Positions 10,677 to 18,216 of a stretch of 64,000 nucleotides of DNA are shown here, piece after piece. The DNA comes from Levilactobacillus hammesii DSM 16381 (lineage in GTDB: Bacteria; Bacillota; Bacilli; Lactobacillales; Lactobacillaceae), in contig NZ_AZFS01000045.1 of NCBI RefSeq assembly GCF_001434395.1, forward strand, positions 37,581 through 101,580. Reading direction: 5' to 3'. Position 1 is the first letter of the stretch; every line of letters begins with the position of its first letter. A program made the position numbers and the translations under genes. Below the pieces are notes generated by a model that was not told the origin of the DNA, did no database searches, and was given only the letters and a program-made list of their open reading frames with translations.

Positions 10677-10705
10677 TTGTCTTTTTGCCCGGCATTATTT
10701 ATCAT
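10677..10705 (+). promoter_or_regulatory. murA promoter
   Basis: TTGTCT (10677-10682), 17-bp spacer, TATCAT (10700-10705), 57 bases before the murA start codon. CCCGGG..CCCGG upstream may form a weak hairpin after tetR. Confidence 0.6.
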
Positions 10706-10761
10706 GGTATCTGACTGTATGGAATTAATATGGAAGATTATTAAGTGAGGATAGCTTCATA

Positions 10762-12051
10762 ATGAAAAAAATGATAATTCACGGCGGCCGTCGTCTTTCT
10801 GGAGAAGTGACGATCGGTGGCGCCAAAAACAGCACAGTGGCCTTAATTCCGGCAGCAATTTTAGCTGATACGCCGGTCCGTTTTGATATGGTACCGGATA
10901 TCCTTGACGTGCACAATTTAATGCTAATTCTAAAATCAATGAATGTGCATTCTACCTTTGAAGATGGGGTCTTAACCATTGATCCGACCGAAATCGTGGA
11001 AGCACCGCTACCTAGCAAGGCAATCAAGAGCTTGCGGGCATCTTACTATTTTATGGGGTCCTTGTTGGGGCGGTTCCAACGGGCCACGCTGAGTTTCCCG
11101 GGTGGCGATAACATTGGACCACGGCCCATCGATCAGCACATCAAGGCCTTTGAAGCCCTGGGTGCTTCGGTGGAGGAACACGATGGTACCGTGCGGATCA
11201 CCACTGGGCCCGAGGGCTTACATGGTGCGCGGATCTTCCTGGATATGGTTTCAGTAGGGGCAACGATCAACTCCATCTTAGCTGCGGTTAAAGCAGTCGG
11301 GACCACGGTGATTGAAAATGCCGCTAAGGAACCAGAAATCATTGATGTGGCGACGTTCTTAAACAACATGGGTGCGCACATTCGTGGTGCCGGCACTGAC
11401 GTTATTCGAATCGAAGGGGTGCCCACGTTGCGTGCGATGAACACACACACGATCATTCCCGATCGGATCGAGGCCGGGACTTACTTATCGATGGCTGCGG
11501 CTATGGGTGATGGCATTGTGATTAAGAATGTGATTCCCGAACATCTCGAAGCCTTTACGGCCAAGATGATTGAGATGGGTGTGCCGTTAGAGATTAACGA
11601 AGACAGCATTTACGTGCCCCGATCGGAGAATCTAAAGCCAATTCGAATCAAGACGATGCCGTTCCCGGGCTTTGCCACGGATTTGCAGCAGCCGTTGACG
11701 CCGCTGTTGTTCCGGGCCAATGGCAGTAGTGTCGTGATTGATACCATCTACCCGAAGCGGATTAAGCACATTGCCGAGTTACGGAAGATGGGCGCTAACA
11801 TTCGCTCGGAAGACGACATGATTGTGGTCGATCCTAGTGAAGATCTGACGGGTAATCAGGTACAGGCGGGCGAAATTCGGGCCGGTGCTGCGTTAGTGAT
11901 TACCGGACTGATGGCCGATGGTGATACCGAAATTGAAGAAGCAGATAACATCTTGCGGGGCTACGACCGCATCGTTGACAAATTGACGGCGCTTAACGCC
12001 GATGTGGAAATCGTGAGTAAGGAAAGTCTGGTAGAAAACGGCCAAGATTAG
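10762..12051 (+). CDS. murA: UDP-N-acetylglucosamine 1-carboxyvinyltransferase with Asp in place of the catalytic Cys
   Basis: Transfers enolpyruvate from PEP to UDP-GlcNAc, the first committed step of peptidoglycan synthesis. The 429-aa length and [42 protein letters not shown] and the C-terminal [10 protein letters not shown] motifs are standard. The active-site loop reads [15 protein letters not shown]: the residue equivalent to E. coli Cys115 is Asp116 (GAT, 11107-11109). Cys-to-Asp is known from naturally fosfomycin-insensitive MurA enzymes such as that of mycobacteria, where the enzyme stays active but cannot be alkylated. Insensitivity is inferred here. Its position next to rpmE2 is that of the second Firmicute murA paralogue, so another copy may exist elsewhere. 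Confidence 0.95.
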   Translation: MKKMIIHGGRRLSGEVTIGGAKNSTVALIPAAILADTPVRFDMVPDILDVHNLMLILKSMNVHSTFEDGVLTIDPTEIVEAPLPSKAIKSLRASYYFMGSLLGRFQRATLSFPGGDNIGPRPIDQHIKAFEALGASVEEHDGTVRITTGPEGLHGARIFLDMVSVGATINSILAAVKAVGTTVIENAAKEPEIIDVATFLNNMGAHIRGAGTDVIRIEGVPTLRAMNTHTIIPDRIEAGTYLSMAAAMGDGIVIKNVIPEHLEAFTAKMIEMGVPLEINEDSIYVPRSENLKPIRIKTMPFPGFATDLQQPLTPLLFRANGSSVVIDTIYPKRIKHIAELRKMGANIRSEDDMIVVDPSEDLTGNQVQAGEIRAGAALVITGLMADGDTEIEEADNILRGYDRIVDKLTALNADVEIVSKESLVENGQD

Positions 12052-12054
12052 GCA

Positions 12055-12083
12055 TTGCTCGGATACGACTTTCATGGTATAAT
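12055..12083 (+). promoter_or_regulatory. rpmE2 promoter
   Basis: TTGCTC (12055-12060), 17 bp, TATAAT (12078-12083), directly after the murA stop. rpmE2 is therefore probably transcribed independently at a high level. Confidence 0.75.
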
Positions 12084-12151
12084 TCAACGGTTGACGATTA
12101 AATCAATCTCTGGCTCAGTCAATGGACCAGGGCAAAGGAGCGTAATACATT

Positions 12152-12403
12152 ATGAAGCAAGGAATCCATCCAGATTACCACGAAGTTGTGTTCCAAGACT
12201 CAAGTACTGGTTTCCAGTTCTTGTCTGGTTCAACTGCAACTTCTGACGAAACGGTTGAATGGGAAGATGGCAACACTTACCCATTAATCCGTGTCGAAAT
12301 TTCTTCAGATTCACATCCATTCTACACGGGTAAGCAAAAGTTTACTCAAGCAGATGGTGCCGTGGACCGTTTCAACAAGAAATACGGTTTGGCAAACGAC
12401 TAA
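12152..12403 (+). CDS. rpmE2: 50S ribosomal protein L31, type B (zinc-independent)
   Basis: 83 aa, starting [20 protein letters not shown] and ending FNKKYG. It belongs to the longer type B L31, which has lost the four zinc-binding cysteines of type A; there is no Cys in the chain. Type B proteins can replace the zinc form when zinc is scarce, or be the only copy. AAAGGAG precedes the ATG. A strong promoter and terminator make it a single-gene unit. In many relatives a rho gene lies between murA and this gene; none is present here. Confidence 0.95.
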   Translation: MKQGIHPDYHEVVFQDSSTGFQFLSGSTATSDETVEWEDGNTYPLIRVEISSDSHPFYTGKQKFTQADGAVDRFNKKYGLAND

Positions 12404-12424
12404 TTATAATAAATATGATTTGTC

Positions 12425-12459
12425 GCCGGGGGCAGTTTTCAACTGCCGCCGGTTTTTTT
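12425..12459 (+). terminator. Rho-independent terminator of rpmE2
   Basis: CCGGGGGCAG (12426-12435) pairs with CTGCCGCCGG (12443-12452), followed by seven T residues. Confidence 0.9.
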
Positions 12460-12954
12460 GTGGCTAAAATTGGCAAACGACTGCCACGTTAGGCGTCGCT
12501 TGCGGGGGCCACGGGGTGTTAGCTTTAGAAATGAAGGGTCCACGGATAGAATGGGGAGGCCCCTAAACCTACATCATCCGCGGTTAGGGGTGAGTCTGAC
12601 GGAATGGGGAGAGACAGCAAAAAAATTATACTTGCGCGATTTTCCGCCATTTTGGCGAGTTCGGGGTCTTGCGGCAGCTTTTGCTTTGACAATCTTAGTT
12701 AATTGGTAGACAATACAGTATCAGAACTAAACCTTAATGGTTGGCGGAGAGAGACTGATATTGTGACGCTAAACCGTTGATAGACGTGGATAACAAGCCT
12801 TAATTTGTCCAAGCCTTGAACAAATTAACGAGTAACATGGTAACAGTCTTGCTTATTAGTGATAAAATACCTCAAAGACCATTTGGGGTCGTGCGTCGTG
12901 TTTGGGCACGATTGATTCACGTAAAAAGTTTCAGACTACAAGGGGGAACCATTG
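12460..12954. other. Non-coding stretch before the flavoprotein gene
   Basis: No convincing gene. It contains a hairpin CCCCTAAACC..GGTTAGGGG (about 12560-12590) flanked by two copies of GAATGGGGAG, and a promoter-like TTGACA with GACAAT 17 bp further at about 12690-12718 whose product is unclear. An extended -10 TGATAAAAT (TAAAAT at 12863-12868) is the best promoter candidate for the downstream gene. Confidence 0.4.
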
Positions 12955-14352
12955 ATGAAGGTCATTATCGTCGGCAGTACTCACGCGGGCACCAACGCCG
13001 CTATACAAATTTTGCGAGATCATCCTGAAACGGACGTGACGATTTACGAACGGCACACGAACGTTTCATTTTTGTCGACTGGGATTTCGCTGTTTTTAGA
13101 CGGTCAGGTAAAACACCTGGAGGATATGTTCTATTCCTCACCAGAAGAGTTGACGCGACTGGGCGCCAACGTCTTAACGCGGCACAATGTGGTGAACATT
13201 GATGCGGCGAAGAAGACCGTCAACGTGGTCGATATGGACTCTGGCGAGATGACGACGGATAGTTATGATAAATTAATTATGGCGACGGGCTCGACTGTGA
13301 ATGTGCCGCCCATCTTCGGTATCGATGAGGACATGGTTCTATTATGTAAGAATTATGAACAAGCCAAGGCCGTCTACCAGGCGGCGAAGGACCATAACCG
13401 CATCGCCATCATTGGCGGGGGCTACATTGGGACTGAGCTGGCTGAGAGTTATGCACGGACGGGCCATGATGTTCTGTTGATTCAATCACAGGACATTCTG
13501 TTGGACCACTATGTTGATCAGAATCTGTCGGATAAAGTGGTCGATATTCTCCGTGAGCAGGGCGTTGAGGTGGTCCTGAACAATCGGGTCACGGCATTTG
13601 CTCAAGATGATGATGGCTTACTGATCGAAACGCTCAATGGGGATTATCGGGCGGACGTGGCCATCGTTAGCACGGGATTCGTGCCGAATACGGCGCTGTT
13701 GCGTGGTCAGGTCGAGATGGACCGTCACGGTGCGATTATCATCAATGACTACATCCAGTCATCAGATCCCGATATCTTTGCTTGTGGGGATGCCAGCGTG
13801 GTTAATTTCAATCCAACGGGGCAACCCGCCTATACGCCGTTAGCGACGAATGCGGTGCGGCAGGGGCTCCTGGCCGGGATTAATGTCTTTGGCAACCTCC
13901 AACGCTACATGGGGACCCAGGCAACGTCAGCCATCAATATCTTCGGGCGGACGTTGGCTTCGTCGGGACTGACGTTGCGTCATGCGGCTTCTGCTGGCTT
14001 GAATGCGGATAGTGTGACCTTCGAGAGTACGTGGCGACCAACGTACATGCCGACCACCGACCGCTTGCTGATCAATCTGGTTTATGATCGAGACGATCGG
14101 CGGGTTCTGGGGATTCAGTTGTTTAGCAAACACGAAGTCGCCCAGTCGGCCAATGCCGTGTCAATCGCCATTCAGAATCGGAATACGATTGATGATCTGG
14201 CCTTTGTCGATATGCTATTCAACCCGAACTTCGATGATACGTTTAACTTCTTGAATCTGGCTGCTCAGATGGCGGTAGCGCAGGAAGCAAAACGGGGCAA
14301 TAACACGCCGCGAATCACGGCGGGGATTGATGATCCCACCAATAATAAATAA
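12955..14352 (+). CDS. NADH oxidase/CoA-disulfide-reductase-type flavoprotein lacking the redox Cys (Thr42)
   Basis: A 465-aa FAD/NAD(P)H disulfide-oxidoreductase-family protein. FAD-binding MKVIIVGSTHAGTNAA (with the conserved His10), the NAD-binding IAIIGGGYIGTELAESYARTG and the second FAD motif DIFACGDASV are intact. In water-forming NADH oxidases and NADH peroxidases the segment is SFLSCGI, with Cys42 cycling through a sulfenic acid; here it is SFLSTGI, Thr42 encoded by ACT at 13078-13080. By analogy with Cys42 mutants of characterised enzymes, such a protein could still oxidise NADH but would be expected to release hydrogen peroxide. The ATG at 12955 follows AGGGGGAACC. A terminator follows; the gene is monocistronic. 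Confidence 0.85.
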   Translation: MKVIIVGSTHAGTNAAIQILRDHPETDVTIYERHTNVSFLSTGISLFLDGQVKHLEDMFYSSPEELTRLGANVLTRHNVVNIDAAKKTVNVVDMDSGEMTTDSYDKLIMATGSTVNVPPIFGIDEDMVLLCKNYEQAKAVYQAAKDHNRIAIIGGGYIGTELAESYARTGHDVLLIQSQDILLDHYVDQNLSDKVVDILREQGVEVVLNNRVTAFAQDDDGLLIETLNGDYRADVAIVSTGFVPNTALLRGQVEMDRHGAIIINDYIQSSDPDIFACGDASVVNFNPTGQPAYTPLATNAVRQGLLAGINVFGNLQRYMGTQATSAINIFGRTLASSGLTLRHAASAGLNADSVTFESTWRPTYMPTTDRLLINLVYDRDDRRVLGIQLFSKHEVAQSANAVSIAIQNRNTIDDLAFVDMLFNPNFDDTFNFLNLAAQMAVAQEAKRGNNTPRITAGIDDPTNNK

Positions 14353-14364
14353 ATTAGATTAGAG

Positions 14365-14395
14365 TGGTGAGCGACTAAGGTGGCTCACCATTTTT
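14365..14395 (+). terminator. Terminator after the flavoprotein gene
   Basis: TGGTGAGC (14365-14372) pairs with GCTCACCA (14383-14390), followed by TTTTTATTTT. Confidence 0.85.
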
Positions 14396-14476
14396 ATTTT
14401 AGGATTTCCCGTCAAGGTGCTGGTGCAGAATCGACCGGAAATGATGGTTTACGTGAGTGCGTGAGGGGATTTCACT

Positions 14477-14504
14477 TTGTTTTTGTTACCATTTGGGGTA
14501 AAAT
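14477..14504 (+). promoter_or_regulatory. Sortase gene promoter
   Basis: TTGTTT (14477-14482), 16 bp, TAAAAT (14499-14504), 44 bases before the sortase ATG. Confidence 0.5.
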
Positions 14505-14547
14505 TTCTACCGAAGACCTGAATGATCGGGGGGAGTGACCGGAGATT

Positions 14548-15255
14548 ATGGCAAAACAACAACAGCCCAAACATCGGTGGCGGTGGTTCTGGACAACACT
14601 ATTTATCATTTTAATAATCATCTCGCTGGGCTTGATCTTTAACGAGCAGATAAAGAACTGGTTGATTTCTTCCTATCAACCACAGATTTCTAAGAAGTCT
14701 GTGCAGAAGAACGAGAAGAAGAAGGCTTCGTATGATTTTAGTAAGGTGAAGTCGCTGGACTTCTCGACGGTGGCCAATGCCCGATGGAATACGGCGAACA
14801 TTCATGTGGTCGGTGAGATCTACATGCCGCAGTCTAAGATTCATTTGCCGATTGCCAAGGGAGTCAGCAATGAAGTCTTGGCCTTAACGGCGGGAACCAT
14901 GCGGCCGGATCAGAAGATGGGGCAAGGCAACTATCCGTTAGCTGGGCATCATATGACATCGCAGACCATTCTATTCAGTCCATTGTACTGGAAGACGCGG
15001 GTGGGGCAGAAGATTTACCTGACCAACGCGAAGAAGGTCTATGTCTATACGGTTAGCGTGCGGAAGTTTATTCCGGCTACAGACGTGAAAGTGGTTGATC
15101 AGACCCAAAAGAAGATGGTCACGTTGATTACATGTGATGCGACCGGGGCCAATCGACTGATGATTCGGGGAAACTATGTGAAACAGATGGCGTATAAAGA
15201 CGCCCCTGTGTCCGTTCAAAAGGGATTCCATAGCGGTTTCAACAATAAAAACTAA
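14548..15255 (+). CDS. srtA: Class A sortase
   Basis: Membrane-anchored cysteine transpeptidase that links LPxTG-type proteins to peptidoglycan. The 235-aa protein has a short basic N-terminus, one membrane helix (WFWTTLFIILIIISLGLIF, about residues 12-31), a Lys-rich linker and the sortase barrel. Catalytic residues are visible: His in NYPLAGHHM, Cys in TLITCDATGANR, and the Arg following in NRLMIRG. The arrangement fits class A housekeeping sortases. None of the surface proteins downstream ends in an LPxTG motif with a membrane tail, so its substrates are elsewhere; the WxL proteins next to it are held to the wall by a different, non-covalent mechanism. Confidence 0.9.
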   Translation: MAKQQQPKHRWRWFWTTLFIILIIISLGLIFNEQIKNWLISSYQPQISKKSVQKNEKKKASYDFSKVKSLDFSTVANARWNTANIHVVGEIYMPQSKIHLPIAKGVSNEVLALTAGTMRPDQKMGQGNYPLAGHHMTSQTILFSPLYWKTRVGQKIYLTNAKKVYVYTVSVRKFIPATDVKVVDQTQKKMVTLITCDATGANRLMIRGNYVKQMAYKDAPVSVQKGFHSGFNNKN

Positions 15256-15261
15256 AGTGAG

Positions 15262-15303
15262 AATGACATTCTTTGTGAAATTGCAAAGAATGTTATTTTT
15301 TTT
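15262..15303 (+). terminator. Terminator after the sortase gene
   Basis: ACATTCTTTG (15266-15275) pairs perfectly with CAAAGAATGT (15284-15293), followed by a T-rich run to 15303. Confidence 0.88.
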
Positions 15304-15805
15304 GAATTTTTTTGGCTTGTGAAATTTCCGAGGCAATTTGGAAGCTTAAATTGGGCCAATCGTTGATACAGCGCTAATCTGCAAAGTTGGTTTGGTTAAT
15401 CAACCAAAACGGAGGGTGAGCAAACACTGTGTGAACTAAAACAAAGTAGCCTGATATTTTTGCTGATTTTGACGAATGTAAACTAAAGACACAAACTGTA
15501 CATCACACGAATAGGCTTCTGAAACGCCTACGTTACGCGGATTATGGGTATCATAAGTATATACTGTAAACTTTAAGAAAGGCTATTGAACGATTCTCTT
15601 TAAAATCATCTTCCCCACACATGATTAATTGTGGACAGAAATAAAAAAACGTGCTATTATAACTTATGTAATCAGATGAGTTCATCAGATGGTTCAACGA
15701 AACGCCTCTAGTTGGGGCAGGTTCATTAGATAGAGTCGCGGATTTGAACAAAAAGTTTAGAAGAGTAAAAACACAGACAATCAAAGTTGAGGGAGATAAA
15801 TTATT
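15304..15805. promoter_or_regulatory. Long upstream region of the short WxL gene
   Basis: No convincing gene. It holds an inverted repeat TTTGGTT-AATC-AACCAAA (15391-15408), a TATACT box near 15561, and the best promoter, TGGACA (15632-15637), 17 bp, TATTAT (15655-15660). From there an untranslated leader of about 140 bases runs to the AGGGAG ribosome site. Long leaders recur in front of the surface genes that follow. Confidence 0.5.
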
Positions 15806-16516
15806 ATGACTAAAAAGACTGCTTTACAATTAATCGCTACTGTTGCACTTGCTGCTGGTTTTATTGGGGTTTCCGGAGTTTCTGCTAATGCGGCTACGAC
15901 TGATGCCGGTGCTAGCCAAAGCACGACGGCTACAGTTGGTTTGACTGCTGGTACGACGGATCCAGAAGGTCCTCACTCTGGTTCTATTCAATTGATTGCT
16001 GCACCTGATATGGTATTTGGTCCAGCAGACGGCACTAAGATTACTGGTGCTGCTCAAACGATTAAAGCTGGTTCATTCACCACTAATGCTGATTCAACAA
16101 TTAAGTCGACAACAACTACTTTAGATCCAAATATTATTAAGGCTGTTGAACCGAGTGACGTTGCTGTTAACAACCCTGGTACTGATGATGCCTGGTCCGT
16201 TACGGTTAAGGCTGACAACTTCACGAAGACCACTGGCGATAAGGGTAACTTGTTAGGTGCCGTGATTAACTTCGATGGTGCCGCAGCGACAGCTAACGGT
16301 GATGTGAAGGTTAATCCAGCCGTAGCAGCTAAGCCTGCAGTTACTGCCGGTGGTGACGCCGTAGAGATTCTGTCAGCTACTAATGGTAATGGGGTTGGGA
16401 CTTGGATGAACCGTTTGAGTAATGACACGAACTTGTCCATTAATGCTGGTAACACGCAAGGCACTTACACGTCTAACTTGACTTGGACGATTACTAACAC
16501 GCCTGCTACTGTTTAA
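15806..16516 (+). CDS. Short WxL-domain secreted surface protein
   Basis: A 236-aa exported protein. Residues 1-29 form a signal peptide (MTKKTALQLIATVALAAGFIG, cleavage after SANA). The rest is essentially one WxL domain: the first motif is DDAWSVTVK (about residues 126-134, a W-x-V variant) and the C-terminal motif is YTSNLTWTITNTP. WxL domains bind peptidoglycan non-covalently and pair with DUF916/DUF3324 proteins in Gram-positive surface complexes. The next gene encodes just such a partner. The gene lies between its own promoter and terminator, but a promoter inside that terminator region restarts transcription for the partner. Confidence 0.9.
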   Translation: MTKKTALQLIATVALAAGFIGVSGVSANAATTDAGASQSTTATVGLTAGTTDPEGPHSGSIQLIAAPDMVFGPADGTKITGAAQTIKAGSFTTNADSTIKSTTTTLDPNIIKAVEPSDVAVNNPGTDDAWSVTVKADNFTKTTGDKGNLLGAVINFDGAAATANGDVKVNPAVAAKPAVTAGGDAVEILSATNGNGVGTWMNRLSNDTNLSINAGNTQGTYTSNLTWTITNTPATV

Positions 16517-16569
16517 TTAACCGAATAAGTTTCAAAATTGAAGTAGCAAATTACCTTAAATATTAAATT

Positions 16570-16610
16570 CAGAATGCGGTAGCGACAGCTACCGCATTCT
16601 TTGTTACAAT
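16570..16610 (+). terminator. Terminator of the short WxL gene, merging into the next promoter
   Basis: AGAATGCGGTAGC (16571-16583) and GCTACCGCATTCT (16588-16600) form a perfect 13-bp stem with loop GACA, followed by TTGTT. The same T-rich end carries an extended -10, TGTTACAAT (16602-16610), which can start transcription of the DUF916/DUF3324 gene. Confidence 0.8.
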
Positions 16611-16652
16611 GAAGAAAACGGTTTACAAAACATGATGGAGGCTGGGTTAATC

Positions 16653-17699
16653 ATGAAACGTTGGTTGAAAGTGTTGGTAACGCTAGGGACGTTACTAGTG
16701 GCGTTTGGCTGGATGCAGCAGACGAAGACCGCTAAGGCGGAAAGCGTTGGGTATTCGGTTAGCACGATTACGCCGAAAAACCAAGATGACAAGCAGGTTA
16801 CTTACTTTGCCTTGCGGGTGAAGCCTAATCAACAACAGAAGTTGACGATTGTCATCCACAATTCGAGCAAGTCTGACAAGCAATTTCAAGTGGGGGTTAA
16901 TCAGGCGCTGACCAATACCAATGGGGTTATTGATTATAGCCAGGCCAATCCTAAACTGGATAGCTCATTAAAAGTTGGGATCAAGGATATCTTTAGCAAA
17001 GACAGCACGCAAAAAGTGACGGTCAAAGCTAGAAGCGGAAAGAAAGTCTCCGTTGAATACAAGATGCCAGCCAAGAAGATTGACGGGATGATCCTGGGCG
17101 GCATCTACGTCAAGGAACTTAAGAACGATCAAGCAAATAGTAAGAAAAATGGTGTGACCATCAGCAATGCCTTTGCCTACGTCGTTGGGGTCCGCTTACG
17201 TGAGAGCGGCATTGACGTTGCGCCTGATATGCGGTTAAACACGGTTAAGGCGGGACAGATCAGCGGCTTGAACCAAATTCAAGCAAACCTACAAAACCCA
17301 CGGCCAGGCCTGATGAAGGCCTTAAAGGTGGTTTCCAAGGTTACCAAGCAAGGTAGTTCTAAGACGGTATTAAGCCAGACTAAGGAAAATATGGCGATGG
17401 CGCCGAACACTAACTTTAACTACTCCATTCCTTGGGGGGATAAGCAGTTAAGCGCTGGCGACTACACCTTGAAGCTGGATGCCTATGCCAAGGGTGGTTA
17501 TCACTGGCAGTTCACCAAGAACTTCACGATTAGTCAAAAAGATATCAATTCTCTGAAAAACCGGATCAACACGCCGCAGAAAAATTACTTCTGGTGGTTC
17601 GTTGCCGGGGGCATCATTATCGTGCTCTTACTGGCAATCATCATTTACTTACTGATGAAGAATCGGAAGAAGAATGACGATGAGGATCAAGCTGAATAA
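16653..17699 (+). CDS. WxL-interacting protein with DUF916 and DUF3324 domains, membrane anchored
   Basis: A 348-aa type I membrane protein. A signal peptide (MKRWLKVLVTLGTLLVAFGW, cleavage near AKA) is followed by the N-terminal DUF916 domain (YSVSTITPKNQDDKQVTYF.., about residues 33-150), the DUF3324 domain (about 155-290, NAFAYVVGVRLRES onwards), and a single C-terminal membrane helix (FVAGGIIIVLLLAIIIYLL) with a charged cytoplasmic tail. DUF916 proteins bind peptidoglycan and the companion DUF3324 domain holds WxL proteins. It is the only such anchor in the window, so it may serve the short WxL protein and all six lectin-WxL proteins. GGAGG at 16637-16641 supports the ATG at 16653. Confidence 0.9.
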   Translation: MKRWLKVLVTLGTLLVAFGWMQQTKTAKAESVGYSVSTITPKNQDDKQVTYFALRVKPNQQQKLTIVIHNSSKSDKQFQVGVNQALTNTNGVIDYSQANPKLDSSLKVGIKDIFSKDSTQKVTVKARSGKKVSVEYKMPAKKIDGMILGGIYVKELKNDQANSKKNGVTISNAFAYVVGVRLRESGIDVAPDMRLNTVKAGQISGLNQIQANLQNPRPGLMKALKVVSKVTKQGSSKTVLSQTKENMAMAPNTNFNYSIPWGDKQLSAGDYTLKLDAYAKGGYHWQFTKNFTISQKDINSLKNRINTPQKNYFWWFVAGGIIIVLLLAIIIYLLMKNRKKNDDEDQAE

Positions 17700-17711
17700 A
17701 TAAATTCTAAA

Positions 17712-17767
17712 ACGGTACTACAACCGATTGCGCGTTCTCGTTCAATTGGTTGTAGTGCCGTTTTTTT
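17712..17767 (+). terminator. Terminator after the DUF916/DUF3324 gene
   Basis: ACGGTACTACAACC (17712-17725) pairs with GGTTGTAGTGCCGT (17748-17761) with one mismatch, followed by seven T residues. Confidence 0.85.
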
Positions 17768-17933
17768 AAAATGAACTTGAAGATAGAAATTGCCCTAGCC
17801 TTCGACAAGATATTCTGAATGATGCTTGGCTTTATATGGGATTGGGACATAATTTTGGAAGTGGATAAAATAGTTGAAAGCCTATAACGTGTCATGTAAA
17901 ACGATTTACCTGCTCATAAAAGCGATGTTACGG

Positions 17934-18216
17934 TTGAGTTTTAGTCATAAACAGATTATAATAATTTTAATTCATAGTAAAATTAGTCAACGGACGTCAT
18001 CTTTTTGATGACACTCGTTGTGAACGAAATATGATCACAATCGGTTGGGCAGTTTTGTGAGGAAAGCTGTTTTCTGATTTGTATCGATTGTTTAGTTAAT
18101 TATCGATGTAGATTGAAACGACTGGTTGTATAAAAAATTATAAATGTCAGGTATCGATAACGAAGGCAGCGATGACCAGTATTTATGGGTTTTCCGGTGA
18201 AGGAGGAGAAAATAGC
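17934..18216 (+). promoter_or_regulatory. Promoter and 250-base leader of lectin-WxL gene 1
   Basis: TTGAGT (17934-17939), 17 bp, TATAAT (17957-17962). The leader of about 250 bases contains a hairpin GTCATC-TTTTT-GATGAC (about 17996-18012) and three copies of TATCGAT. The rest of the intergenic space (17768-17933) shows nothing definite. Confidence 0.6.

Noticed and set aside
12458..12709. Open frame of 83 codons after rpmE2
   Set aside because: No ribosome site, Arg/Pro/Gly-rich shadow-type composition, and it overlaps a hairpin with direct repeats.
15551..15784. Minus-strand open frame upstream of the short WxL gene
   Set aside because: It covers the WxL promoter and leader in antisense, with no ribosome site.
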